Source: Sambucus nigra | Taxonomy: Eukaryota > Streptophyta > Magnoliopsida > Dipsacales > Adoxaceae | Assembly: GCA_949130495.1 (NCBI GenBank) | Contig: OX422216.1 | Coordinates: 99,889,967 to 99,953,966 of the forward strand | Reading direction: 5' to 3' | Length of the DNA stretch: 64,000 bases | In this document: piece by piece, positions 1 to 10,927 of the stretch | How the letters are laid out: each line of letters begins with the position of its first letter | Numbering within the stretch: position 1 is the stretch's first letter | Notes under the pieces: generated by a model | Told to the model about the DNA's origin: nothing | Database searches by the model: none | The model's input: the letters and a program-made list of their open reading frames with translations, nothing else | Program-made: the position numbers and the translations under genes

Positions 1-1440
1 ACTAATCCAATCTCTGCATACACACACCTCACATCAACGATGACCCCCGCTATTTGAGTCCCCCTTTTGAGAGCCCATGATGACTGCGGGAGAAATTCGA
101 AGATGGGACTAAATGGAAACAATGGGGTAATTAGGTGAGGGTAAGCCTGAGTGTTATCATAATATTTGGTTACATGTATGCGTGGGAATATACTTTAGTC
201 ATAATGGTAGGTGTAAGTTAGCCTATGTAGTTCTTAGTAAAATAAATTAGGACTAAAGAGCCTTTAGTATAATAGGGTGATAGAGTGTACTACTGGTTGG
301 TGTAGTAATGGGATGGGATTGGACTAGGATGATTGTATGTTATGTTTAAGAATTAGAAAGGATATGTAAATGTGAGATGAGTTGTGTAATGGGTAGCAAC
401 CCCTAGGTGTGGGTAGTTATGAGATAATTGTAGTTAACTTGATAATTGTTATATTTACTTTCACTACATCTATGTTTAGGATTGTATATCTCTAATTAGG
501 ATCATGTAGGAATTCTCTTACACATGGGCTTGGCCCGTGGTTCATTAGTAAACAATTCCAGTTTTATTTTAGTTGGATTTTGGAGTTAGTAATACATAGT
601 TTGTCTTGGTTGGGATATCTTTGAGTGGAGATGGAGACAACATGAGGAGTCATAGTTCATGCTTTCTTTAGTTATATTAGTTCTATTGTAAAATTTAATT
701 TTATTTCGGGTCCATGGTTCATGGGATTTCAAAGTTATACTCGTTATTTTATTTCAATTGACTTAGGGATGCATTGATATTTGGTTTTTGTTTGTTATCA
801 TTCTTATGGTTCTTGTTATTCACGTATATAAATTGTTCGCACTATTTACATTATTCCACATGTTTATAATGTTATTAATGGTTTGGCACTCGTAAATTTC
901 TTATTTATGACTAATCAATCTAACTTTGTAATTTCAAAGTTGTACAAAATATAACGTAGGTTAAGGGCATATGTATGACCGGGAACCTTCTCCATATGGT
1001 GATGCAATAATCTTCAGCCCCTATTATGAGTGGAAAGGTGATATAGCCTAATGTGTAGGTTTTTTCTTCGTTTAATGCCTTTAGTGAAGTCATCATGGGT
1101 AAGAGGTCTCTCATCGCCATTCCCATTGCGTTGTATGCATCTATGTAGATAATATTAATATAACTTCTACTATTAATAAGGATTTAGTGCATTTTGGCAT
1201 TCCTTGTAAACATAGTGATCACTAAGGGGTCATTCTGAGGCAAGGTACTTTAGTGAGGTCTGATTAAGGGAATATGATCATATGGTATCTACTCTAGAGT
1301 TTCTCATGTGATTGACTTTGTGAATGTTTCTGAAATGGGCCTTACGAGTAGACAACGAGGTTCCTCCTCATAAAAATCCTCTTGAGATCGTGTGAACATA
1401 AACTAAAGTTAGTTTATCTTTTCCCTTACCTTTATTATGG
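1..1440. other. Unassigned AT-rich sequence, probably decayed repeat
   Basis: No credible coding region, LTR end, tRNA or structured repeat was recognised here. The longest open stretch is about 70 codons and resembles nothing I know. Because the sequence is contiguous with a decayed gag on its right, it is probably old transposon-derived DNA. That is inference from context only. Confidence 0.4.
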
Positions 1441-1599
1441 GTTTACACTCCCCTGCCCATATATTGTTTGATTTAGCCTATATTGATGATCTATTGTATG
1501 GCTTATTTAAGGTGGTAGCAATCATTCGATTATAATCATGATCTTTATGTTATGGAAGTATTTGGATCTATTTTTTACTCATTTTGGGCCTCGTGGCCC

Positions 1600-2750
1600 T
1601 GGGTTTAGGGAGAATGTTCTGGAAAAGACTACCTCAATGGATAGTGATAGAGGTTAAGTGCTTGACTTCAGTTACCTTACTTTCATATCCTTCTTTTTCT
1701 TGGACACAACTTTCTTAGGTGAGGTTTCTCCTACTAGGGAAGAATACATCATTCCTATCCCCTATTAATATTAGGAGTGGTAAATGAGGTTTACACATTT
1801 GGATTCACATCGATATACTTCTGATCTCTCTCAAGCAGCGTAGTCTTGAATGGAAGGGGACTTTTGTTATAGGATCTTATCATGTCATCTAAGGTGAACC
1901 CTACAATAAAAGTTACGATATCATTAGGGTCAAATACCTACCGAGCTTCCAAATTGAACCACTTTGCATACTCTTTGAGGGTCTCTTCTAGCCTTTGCCA
2001 AAGGTTAAGTAGAGTGGTGGTTAGTTTTTGCATTTTTTGTGCTCTAATGAAGTGTCCCATAAAGGCACTGGAGAGTTCAATGAAGTTTTTTATTGTTCTT
2101 GATTTGATTTTGGCAAACTAAATCCTATTTATTCACCCATATGTGGCTAGGATGGCCTAGTACAAAACCTAATCTTGAGAGTTTTGACTTAGAATGGGAT
2201 ATATACTTCTCAATATGATTAATGGGATATTTGGCCCCTTGAATGGATCTATAGTACACATTTTCCACTTAGAAGGAAGAGAATAATGTTGCACTCCATT
2301 GGAGCAGCGAGATAGAGTCTCTGGATAGCGAACTCAATTGAGTTGGGAGTGTGATATTAATATTGGTTAATATAATGACCCAATAAATCTTGAATCATAT
2401 TTATTTCATCAACCGACCACCCTGTGACATCTGTCACAGTGCCCCCGAGAGGGAGAGCCTATCTCTATTGGGATATATGATTCAGATCTGAGGGAGTAGG
2501 ACAATCTTTTTAGTATGGATTTACCCCAATTCTTCCCTATACCACCAGTCTTAGTTTTCCTCCTTATTGTTGCATTAAGACATAATAATTTCGAGAGAAG
2601 GAATAATTAATGGGTGCCTCACTAGAATGGCAGTAAGCTGCTGTCAGAGGTCCTTTTGGAGAGCTTCCATACCCTTCATATTTTGACTAAGTGGCCATTA
2701 GTAATCATAGTGAATAATATCACATAGCAAAAGAGCAAGTAGAAAAGACT
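1600..2750 (-). pseudogene. Decayed Ty3/gypsy gag remnant (element G)
   Basis: On the minus strand, roughly 2110 down to 1860 reads as a retrotransposon gag core. It has a 'GHFI.AQK' block, then a 'LEETLKEYAKWFN' block that matches the usual 'SLRDYVARFN' segment, then 'FIVGFTLDDM'. Frames are broken by stops and shifts, and no initiating Met or zinc knuckle survives. In the plant family this protein forms the retrotransposon particle. No matching pol was recognised to its left, so the element is truncated or too decayed to read. It predates the insertion of element A. Confidence 0.5.
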
Positions 2751-2869
2751 TTGGAGAATAGTCGTTCTTACAGATGATGCCAAAGTAATAGTGTGAGGGT
2801 CTATTAATACCTCAACCTCAATAAATGATCCCCTGGTGAGGATGAGGAGTATATATGTTGGTAATAATT

Positions 2870-3211
2870 ATAACGCAAGGTATAGAGTGGTTCAAAACCT
2901 ATACTGAGGTATATATGTCAACTATGAACATGATTCTCTCTTGTTTATTCCTTGAAATGATGAATAATACAAATATGACACGCCTTAAGTTTGGCCAAAG
3001 TGGTCTAAGGTCTTTGTTGTGAGAAAATATCTTCTAGGGAGTAACTAATTGACTCCTCCAGCTGCTTCTTACTTAATTAGGACTCAATATACTGAAATAA
3101 AACTAGGATACCCCAAGTGTGATACGTATGATACAATATGACTGGAGGTAGTGGCTCTTTACTTTTACAAATATTCAATAATCTTATTTTAAATTATTAT
3201 TTATTATAAGC
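2870..3211 (-). repeat. Probable LTR remnant next to the gag remnant
   Basis: A 'agtggttcaaaacct' block near 2887 resembles the 'aaagtggttcagcc' block found near the end of the LTRs of elements A, B and C. It sits where the 5' LTR of the minus-strand gag remnant should be. The sequence is interrupted at 3211 by element A and continues at 25467. LTR ends were not found. Confidence 0.3.
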
Positions 3212-4003
3212 TGATGATGTTGTAATCAGCACCACCAGATCAAGATGAAACTATGAATAGATTAAACTCCATCACAGCACAACAATGGAGATGGGTAAAT
3301 GTATATATGAGAGACGGAGATGAGGGAAATAAGATGAACTCAATGATTTAAAGTGGTTCAGCCAATTCAGCTTACATCTACTGTGTGAATGTGTGAGAAA
3401 TCCACTAGATAAGGGAACTAATGGCCATGGATACAACACTTAAATCTCTCTCTCTTTTCTACATACAATTAGACGGAGTTCTATTAGGGTTCTTCCTGAG
3501 GGATCCCTTCTCATGGAGAAGATGAAATGTATATATAGGATTTTGGGGGTGTAGTGTACCCCCAAGCATGTAATCAACATATGCATGAGGAAACTCCTAA
3601 TAAGATGTAGACACTTGTCTTTGGTACATGGTCACAATAATGATGTAATATTCCCTCACGTGAGGGAATGATCTTATTGCAATGATTTTGCTCATGTGGA
3701 ATCTACCATGTTGGAACATTGTACTGCTCGTACAGTAAATATCATTTGAAGAAGTCTCGGCCTGGCCGAGGATGACATTGTAATCATAGCGCGTGGCTTA
3801 ACGCGAGAAACTATCAAGTGTAATCTCTACTGAGGAGTGCCAGCCGAGGTTGGTTAACCAACTGTGTCCAAGTATCAGCTGTGGGCGAGGCCGACCCTGT
3901 TTCTTGATGAGTCTTAAAAAAATCCCGTGAACACCTTCTCGATCCTCGGCTGTATGGGGTCAGGAGGTCTCATATGGAGACGAGGGCATACTTGGGTATA
4001 TCG
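3212..4003 (-). repeat. Element A left LTR (3' LTR)
   Basis: It starts tgatgatg next to TSD TAAGC. Its last 220 bases match the LTR fragment at 25231-25461, including the shared 'ggggtcaggaggtctcatat' block. The inner end reads tatatcg where the other copy has tatatca, so the terminal CA is mutated. A minus-strand TATA-like box lies at about 3529-3537 (tatatata). Purine-rich minus-strand sequence just inside 4004-4020 is the probable PPT. Confidence 0.75.
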
Positions 4004-4201
4004 ATCACCCTGGCCCTCAGCCATCTCCGTGAGGAGGTGAATGAGGGATATGAGTTGGCTGAGTTTTTTGAAGAGGTCACACGAGCAACACATGTGTCAG
4101 TTCTGATAGGGTGGCATCTGCCCCAAGCATTATCTAGCAGCTGAGTGCTTTGGGCTTTATGCCCTAGGTGATGATGAGTATGGGGAAGTGTCATTGGGGG
4201 G

Positions 4202-4208
4202 TATTTAA
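4202..4208 (+). promoter_or_regulatory. TATA-like box for the antisense ORF of element A
   Basis: TATTTAAA on the plus strand is followed by a CT-rich stretch (tactttctctttcc) and the start of the antisense coding region at 4247. Comparable ATTTAA boxes lie at similar places in elements B (8427) and C (about 54445). Promoter function is inferred from this parallel placement. Confidence 0.35.
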
Positions 4209-4246
4209 ACCACAAATCTTTACTTTCTCTTTCCTTATTTGCAAAA

Positions 4247-7074
4247 ATGCATTCCCGATTCACATTCCTTTGCAAAATCGCCATTACCGTCCCTTGCACT
4301 CAAAATAATTCCTTCTTTTTCTAAGCTTTTCCAACCCTTCTTCTCATTCAGCGGCTCACCTTCTCCAGGTAATCCTTTTCCTGTAACTCTTCTTCTATTA
4401 TTAGTTCTTATTTGCTGCTTTAAAATTTTTCCAGTGGCTTTTAATTTCTCCGATAAGGCTTTGGGGTAACTTTGAGGGTTTGGAGTTCCCTTTGTTTCAC
4501 ATTTGCTGTCTTAGTGGTAGTGGTAGAGGTGGGTTTTTAGCGGGGTTGGGTGTTTAATCAACATTTGAGAGGTTTTAGGTGACCTCCGGTGGGTTTTGTT
4601 GGCTTGTTCTTGGCTGTTCTTCATTAGGAACGGTTGAGATTCTAGCCTTTGATCTTTTGGTCAACAAAAGCCAACCCTTTAATCTGTTTGTCCCCTTCGT
4701 AATTTAGTCAAGTGTAGCCTCCTCTTGTTCATGTTAAAACGTCTGTATGAATTAGTTGAGGAGTTTCCAAACCCTCGGGAGAGGTATTTTTAAGAGATTA
4801 GGAAGATTGAGCTTGAGGAAGCTGAGAGAAAAAAGGCCAAGACCTTCCCCCTCCGACCTATATTTCCACCCTGTTAGCTGTCGTCCTTCCTACAGCTGTT
4901 GAACCAAGTGATGCCATACCTGATTCGATTATTTCTAGAAATGAAAGCATGTCTATCTTTGAACCATCTGATAGTGATGACCCTTCTGACGAGTCTATGG
5001 CCCATTCCTCATATCATGATGATGGGTTTGAGGCAGATGAGGAGTCTTCTCACACCTCGTCTTCTCAGAGGGCCGAGTCATCAAATCGGTCCAATACCTT
5101 TATTAAGATTGTTGAGGCTAATGTTTCCATCCCTCTCCCTCTTGATCTCATTCCTATGTCGGCTGCTACGAGGGAGGAGTTTACGCAACACTTTCCAAGT
5201 GGTGATCCATAACTGAGTCGTACGAGAGTTCGGTCACTGAGGTCAATTTTCTGATTTGGAGACAATAATATGGCATTGGTCCCTCCATTTCTATGAGGAA
5301 ACCACCTGCAGACGAGAGATCCTTTGATGATCGAGAGGGCCAGTTATGTGTCCATGAGAAAATGTTTAAGGTCAATTTACGATTACCTATTCACCCCGTC
5401 GTACGAATAATTTTATCCCGTTTAGGAGTTTCCCCATCACAGCTTTCTCCCAATGCCTGGAGAGTTATTCTCGCCTTTGTCTCTTAATGGAAGATTGTTC
5501 ATCAAACCAACCTTCCACTTAATATCTTTATGGCTTGTTATACCTTGTCGTCCCCTAAAACTCAGCCTTTCTATTATCATCTCGTATCCTGGAAGTCTTC
5601 CAAGAAGGTCTTGCTGGTCACCCAGACTTCCAATCATGACTGGAAACCCCACTATTTCTTTGTTTTGGGACTTTGGGAGTTTGGTCCCAATGAATTTTGT
5701 GGTACCTCTGAGCCCACGGTCCCTCCGAGGTGGGACAAAGTCTCTGCATCAGCCAATTTTGATTTGGGTTTGAACCTTGATGCTACTAAACAAAGTTGAG
5801 AAGCTTAGGGATCAAGGCGATCAAGGTCATCTGGTGAAATTTAAGCAGTTGATGACTCCGTACTACATATCTCAAACAAGTCTAGGGGTTGACCCCTTAA
5901 CCGAGCTACATGAGTGGCTTCTCTTGTTGAACTAATGTGTCGTATTTTTTAAACTTTTTAGTGCTAACCTCATCTTCTTTTTGTGGATCGTCCAGAAAAC
6001 ATGTCAGATTACCTTTGGGAGATGGTGGCTAAGAATTTAAGAAAACTTATCGGCAAGCATGGCATGGGAGCCAATTCCTCTATCACTACTGCTGCTAAAA
6101 CCACCACTGGTGGCCCTGGCCGAACTAATGAGGCCACGAAGAAGAAGAAAGGTAAAGAGGAAGAGACAATCTCTTCACGTCTCCCAAAATAGAGTCAGTC
6201 TGATGAGGACATCCCGATCTCCATGGGTGAGGCTCTTACGGCTCATCTATCGCCGCTAAAACTGGACGATGAGAGTGTCATTGGCAATCCCAGGAAGGCT
6301 TGCCATGGTGTCGACTCTCTGATAGCCGAGGCTGAAAAATGCTTTTTACAAGCCATGGTCATCTCCCTTCTCACTGAGTTCTCCATTCAGAGGATCGTTC
6401 AGGTACCTTTACTAAATTTTAGTTAAAAATTGTAAGTGTAGTCTCATACTTCCCTTAAAATACTAATTAACTTTCCTTTGGTTGCAGGGTCTTATTTCCC
6501 TTTATCATCTAGGGGATTGGATTAACAAGAAGATACCTTTGATCCAAAGGGGAGAGAGGTTGAGACCACTGAACGGAATCTGAGGAAGGGGCTTGAGGAT
6601 TCCCAGAAGGCTCTAAAGTAGTCTCAGGACGAGGTAACCAACCTCAAGGAAGAACATGCCAAAGCCTTGAAGAAGATATCTGATGATAAGAAAGTCGAGA
6701 TTGACACTGCAGTCCAGGCTGCTGTGGATGCCTATAAGGAGTCATATGAGTACAATGGTCATGCCTTTGAGTACTTGGAGAGGGACATAATAACTTCTTG
6801 TCGATGGTCTTATCTAAGGTAGGCTAAGACTAGGAGCTTGATCTTTTGGGACTTCCTGGGTCTTGACTTTAGTGACCCTCTTCTTGAGACGCCTCTCTCT
6901 AACGTCGAAATGCCTGATGGGGGTGCTGAGGTCGACCCTGACACCCTTAGAGCTCAGGAGGACGCAACTGAGTTGGATGCCGATGCTGAAAAGACCGAGG
7001 TTATTGATACGGTCAAGGTTTCTGCTACTGATGGGTCGGCCCTTGAAGATGCCGACATTACACTAAATCAGTAA
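4247..7074 (+). pseudogene. Antisense extra ORF of element A (putative 'gypsy-type transposase' family plus coiled coil)
   Basis: This runs opposite to gag-pol, between the 3' repeat region and the 3' LTR. An acidic stretch at 4949-5209 (SDSDDPSDES) is followed by 'LRLPIHPVVRIILSRLGV..LSPNAWRV' at about 5360-5465. That is typical of the plant family Pfam calls 'Transposase (putative) gypsy type'. A further block at 5530-5796 is rich in W, F and Y. Basic K-rich sequence lies at 5983-6190. An intron fits at 6403-6487 (CAG|GTACCT to GTTGCAG). The last part, to the stop at 7074, is coiled-coil-like and then acidic. Several stops and frameshifts break the gene. The family's function is unknown; despite the name it has no shown transposase activity. 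Confidence 0.6.
6403..6487 (+). other. Probable intron in the antisense ORF of element A
   Basis: An 85-bp AT-rich segment has a GTACCT donor after CAG and a pyrimidine-rich TTTGGTTGCAG acceptor. It separates the conserved N-terminal part from the coiled-coil exon. Antisense ORFs in elements B and C also contain short introns of 62-98 bp before the coiled-coil part. Confidence 0.5.
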
Positions 7075-7331
7075 ATTTAGGACTTTATTTTGTTTTCTTT
7101 TTGGTCAGGGCAGTCGTATGTAACCTATTTCCCTTTTGATGTAACATGAATACTTTAACTTCTTTTGTTTTGATCAGCTCTTGAAACATGAATGTTTTCT
7201 TGCATGAATGTTTGCTTATTTCTTTTATTATAAGCTATGTTGTGGTGGTAATTTTAACACCAAATTTCATAATGTTTGGAATCTCGTCTCGTCTATAAGG
7301 AAGGATAAGGATAACCACCAAATTTCATAAT

Positions 7332-7613
7332 TTGGACTCACCAAATTATGGTGTTATGCCATACCCCCTCTTGTCGTTTTGAGAGTGCATGGTTGAGCAT
7401 CGTCTCGTCCATGCACTGTCGTCTCGACCGAGAGAGGTTTTTTTCACCAAGTATTCACCAAATTAATGATGTTTCATCTCATATCCATCAAATTAATGAT
7501 GTTTAAGGTCTGAGATCACCAAACTAATGATATTTCATCTCATATCTACCAAATTAATGATGTTTAAGGTTTGAGATCAACAAACTAATGGTGTTTCATC
7601 TCATATTCACCAT
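7332..7613. repeat. Element A 3' region, first copy of a ~330-bp tandem unit (cut by element B)
   Basis: This starts tttggactcaccaaattatgg and contains about 30-bp subrepeats of the type caccaaattaatgatgttt followed by catctcatatc or aaggtctgagatc. The copy is interrupted at 7613 by element B and finishes at 18814-18856. Such variable tandem repeats between pol and the 3' LTR are known in Tat elements. Confidence 0.8.
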
Positions 7614-8160
7614 TGTTGATGTAAAAAACTAGATTCGATGTAATTATTTTAAGCACAGATAAAAATGAATAAATAAAGAAAACAATGGATTTTTAAAGTG
7701 GTTCAGCCTTATGAGAATGGCCTACGTCCACTGTTTTTGTATTGCTGACTGTTTGCCTGGAATTCTCAATAATGGATTTATCTAGAGATTCCGAGTCCTC
7801 CTCTAATGAGGAGGTTACAATGTATTTATAGCCTTGGGGCTGTACATGTGAAAGGACAATGCGCTGTTATCTAGTAAACATATACATCTGTACGATAATA
7901 ATGAACATTTAATGCGCAGTCGTCTTTTTGATTCTCTTGATTTGGATGCTTTGTACGCTAAGTAGCTCGGATCGTTTAAGTTGCTCGGTACGCTTGAGTT
8001 GCTCGGAGTTCTGAGTTTCTCGAGGTGCCTAGGCTGATCGGTACGCTTGAGCTGCTCGGAGTGTATGAGTTGCTCATTGAAAGTATTCATATTTGCCATG
8101 TGGTTGACACGCGTCTTCAGATGATTGGTCCATGTCAGCAGACTAAATTTGGTATCAACA
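7614..8160 (-). repeat. Element B left LTR (3' LTR)
   Basis: It runs from tgttgatgtaaaaaac to ggtatcaaca, matching 18262-18808. A minus-strand TATA box TATAAATA lies at 7823-7830. Upstream of it, in the LTR's sense, an array of 17-18-bp units containing GTTGCTCGG or CGGTACGCTTGA spans about 7951-8078. Confidence 0.92.
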
Positions 8161-8174
8161 GAAGCCCCCAATGT
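8161..8174 (-). promoter_or_regulatory. Polypurine tract of element B
   Basis: The minus strand reads ATTGGGGGCTTC directly before the LTR start TGTTGATACC. Element C has the near-identical ATTGGGGGATTC at the same place (54704-54714). This is the expected plus-strand priming site. Confidence 0.75.
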
Positions 8175-8426
8175 TTCACAGTTTGAGGTTGAAGAAAAGT
8201 GTGGAACATTCTGCTTGAAAACTGCTTAGATTATTGGTTTTTATGGATTTTAGGAAAATTTTCATTGTATATAACTCCTTTTTGAGCGCATAGTATCAGG
8301 CTTCATAAATATTTTGAATTTTCATGACCCCTTCGATATTTGTGGCCTTTTCTTTTTTTTTTCAGCCGCCAAAAATTCAAACATCTTCCCTTGTAATCAT
8401 TGCCTTTCTCTATTCTCGAGGTAAAG

Positions 8427-8433
8427 TATTTAA
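8427..8433 (+). promoter_or_regulatory. TATA-like box for the antisense ORFs of element B
   Basis: aagTATTTAAGCGcgac lies about 160 bp upstream of the ATG at 8588. It is followed by the CT-rich stretch tcgtctttcacttttc. Element C has GGCATTTAAAGCG at the corresponding site, 154 bp before its ATG. Conservation within the family supports a promoter, but no transcription data are available. Confidence 0.4.
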
Positions 8434-9092
8434 GCGCGACAGAAATCCTATCGTCTTTCACTTTTCAAATCTGTATTTTTGAACTCTTCATTTTCTCTCT
8501 ATCTTGTGCCTTCGTTCTTTCATTGTCAACTGATCTCTCTTTTTTCTGTAAGATTTTCTTCCCTTTCCTTTATTTACTTTGTTCATCATGGTTTATCTTG
8601 TTGAATCGCTGGACAAATTTTGGTCTGAATTTTCAATCCCGTCGTGGGTTATTTTGGAATAACTTTCTGAATCTTTTGATTATTTTTCTTTGGCTGAGGG
8701 ACATTGGTTCTCAAGTCTTTTTGTAGCCAAATGTGGCTTTTCTTTCCCGCCAAATCCCTTGTGTTTGGAGTTTTGCCAATATTTCCATATTGTACCTGCA
8801 AAAGTAGATCCAAATACATGGAGGGTAGTTAATGGCGTACATAGGTTAAATCAACTTCATGGGACACGATTAGGGATTCCAGAGATTATGTACTGCTATA
8901 GATGGGTTGTCAGCGATACCACATTCTATTTAAAAACTAGGTTTTTCAATAGAGCTTTAGTTGTCAATCTTCCTGATGCCAATAAGGACTATTTTGATCA
9001 TGGGGTTGTGACGAAAAATTGTCAACACCCTCCATTAAATGGAGATGATGTATACCAAGGACCCAGATGTCCACCTTATGGCAATGGGATAG

Positions 9093-9170
9093 GCTGTTTT
9101 TATTTTTGAAATCTTGTTCTCTTTGTGTTTGATAAAATGCATCTCTGACATTTGGTTTTGTTTGTTATAG
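9093..9170 (+). other. Intron 1 of antisense ORF 1 (element B)
   Basis: The exon boundary GGGATAG is followed by GCTGTT, a GC donor. The homologue in C has GTTGTT. The acceptor is TTTGTTATAG before TTGACAGTAAAAGG. Removing it joins the reading frames on both sides exactly as in element C (intron 53725-53786). Confidence 0.65.
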
Positions 9171-9883
9171 TTGACAGTAAAAGGAAACCTCCAAAAGAGA
9201 CTGACGTTAATATAAAGCATTTAAAACTTATCTAGATCTTGCATCAATCTGATGCTGGAGAGGGGGCATATTAGATATGCTTCTTACTTGTTGCAATACA
9301 AAAGCTACACCTCGTCTTTTATTGCTCGTCCTTATCCTGTGGTGGTTGATCTTGACCAAGTACCAGCCTCTGAGACTAGTGTGGAAGGTTCTTCCTCTGA
9401 ATCGAGTATTCTTATCACTGGTCTGATGAAGAAGAGAAGAGCTCCGGCCTTTTTTGATAAGTTTGCCTCACCACTGTGGTGGCAAAGAAGAGTAAACAAG
9501 ATGTTCTAGAAGAAGGGACAAAGACTATAGATGTACCACCTCTCACTGCTGCCAAGAAGGCTGGCGAAAAGCCCCCTGTGCCTCCAAGTAAGACCATTGG
9601 TATCTCTCCTTCGAGTGATGTTATTGTCATATCACCAATAAAGACAACATCTTTAGTTAAAAATGCTCCTGCTCCTCTGAGCAGATTAAAAAGAAGTTCT
9701 TTTGAGATACCTGCTGAACCTATCTCTCAACCTTCAAATGTTGAAGGTGGTGTTCCAGTTCTTGTTGCTCCGAGCTCTGCTGTGAGCTTGGTAAGATCCT
9801 GGACTATTCCAGAATCTCAAGGTGTTGAAGACACCTTTTCCAGTGAGAAACTTACTACACTAGCTGCTCAACACATTTCTTCA

Positions 9884-9981
9884 GTAAGTATCTTTAGCTT
9901 GACCCCTTTATTTTTTTAATACTATGTTCATGTATTGTCTTAATGTTATTTCTTTTTTCGGCTGGTGACGTGTTTCAATAG
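9884..9981 (+). other. Intron 2 of antisense ORF 1 (element B)
   Basis: The donor CTTCA|GTAAGT is close to consensus and the acceptor is TTTCAATAG. The position matches the intron at 52919-52998 in element C, just before the coiled-coil exon that begins around KKDEAIRAS. Confidence 0.65.
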
Positions 9982-10927
9982 CATTTTGAAGAAGGATGAA
10001 GCTATTAGGGCTTCAAGCTCCTCAGATGGAGTAGAGGAAGATTTTGTTGGGCTAAACCAATTTTTGAAAGATTCTCGTCAAAAGTATGAGGAAGATAAAG
10101 GTGCCTGGGAGAAGCAATTTAAGTCCGTTGAGCTAGACAGAGATCAAGCTGTGAATGCCTCCAAGGAATTAGAGAAGAAGTTGAAGGAGTTTGAACAGAG
10201 CAACAAGGAGCTTGAGGTTAAGCTTAAGTCCGCTGAAGAGAAAGTTGTTAAACTTAAAGATGTTGAGCTACAGAAAATGGAGGTTGAAGAAAAGCTGAAG
10301 TCTGCCGAGGAGCTCCTTAGGGAAAGGACCTCCTCGGAGAAGGCAAAAAGGAAAGCTGTAGTTAAACAATCATTCAGTGCTGGTTGGGACAAAGGATGGA
10401 ATAAGGGCCTGGATGTGATGTCTTCTCAAATGGAGTATGCCAGTGTCAAATTATTTAGGGATGGATGGGTATCAGCCTTAAAGGAGATGAAGGTTGATGA
10501 GAACTCAGAATTGTTCCAGCAGCACACTCATGGCTCTCCTCCCTCTCCTGGAGAAGAAGAAGAAGATGAAGCAGCTTCAGATGAATCTTCCTTGATGACA
10601 GGAGAGCAGGCCCCTGTTGTTGCTACTACTCAATCCTCAGAGTAAGTCCAACTAGCCAGCACATCTACCGAGCAGTTGCCCTTGCCCTCCGAGCAACCAA
10701 CCCCTTCATCCAAGCCATCCGAGGAAGTCGTAGGAAACAAGGAGAAGGTGTAAAGTTGTTCGGATCTTTTGTTTTGTTGTTTTTGTGGATGTAATCCTGA
10801 ACTTTGCTTTTCCTTATCGTGATGAATAAATTTGAACTTCAGTTGTTCGTCTTAAATTTCCCTCTTGTTCTGTTCGTGCCCTTGTTGATTTTGTGTTTCA
10901 TTTTGTCTTTGCTAGTTTGTGGCCAGG

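Larger units (their letters stand above)
8588..10752 (+). pseudogene. Antisense ORF 1 of element B (putative 'gypsy-type transposase' domain plus coiled coil)
   Basis: Exon 1 (8588-9092) begins MVYLVESLDKF and contains EGHWFSSLFV, 'NPLCLEFCQYF' and 'VDPNTWRVVNGVHRL', as in the plant family named 'Transposase (putative) gypsy type'. A stop (TAA at 8660) replaces a sense codon of the C homologue. Intron 1 is 9093-9170 and intron 2 is 9884-9981. Exon 2 is low-complexity and rich in S, P and K, with a frameshift near 9475. Exon 3 (9982-10752) is a long coiled coil rich in K and E (KKLKEFEQSNKELEVKLKSAEEK), then an acidic tail (EEEEDEAASDESS). A TAA at 10643 lies in frame before the natural end at 10750-10752. 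The whole gene is homologous to 54291-52164 in element C. Function is unknown. Confidence 0.75.

Noticed and set aside
2426..2441. Short palindrome TGTGACA..TGTCACA
   Set aside because: A 7-bp stem of this kind is expected by chance in a window this size and has no supporting context.
8400..8726. Hydrophobic 108-codon plus-strand ORF
   Set aside because: It overlaps the antisense promoter and leader and the first exon in another frame; the conserved frame starts at 8588.
10144..10392. Serine-rich minus-strand ORF opposite the coiled-coil exon
   Set aside because: It is the reverse-frame shadow of a K/E-rich coiled coil.
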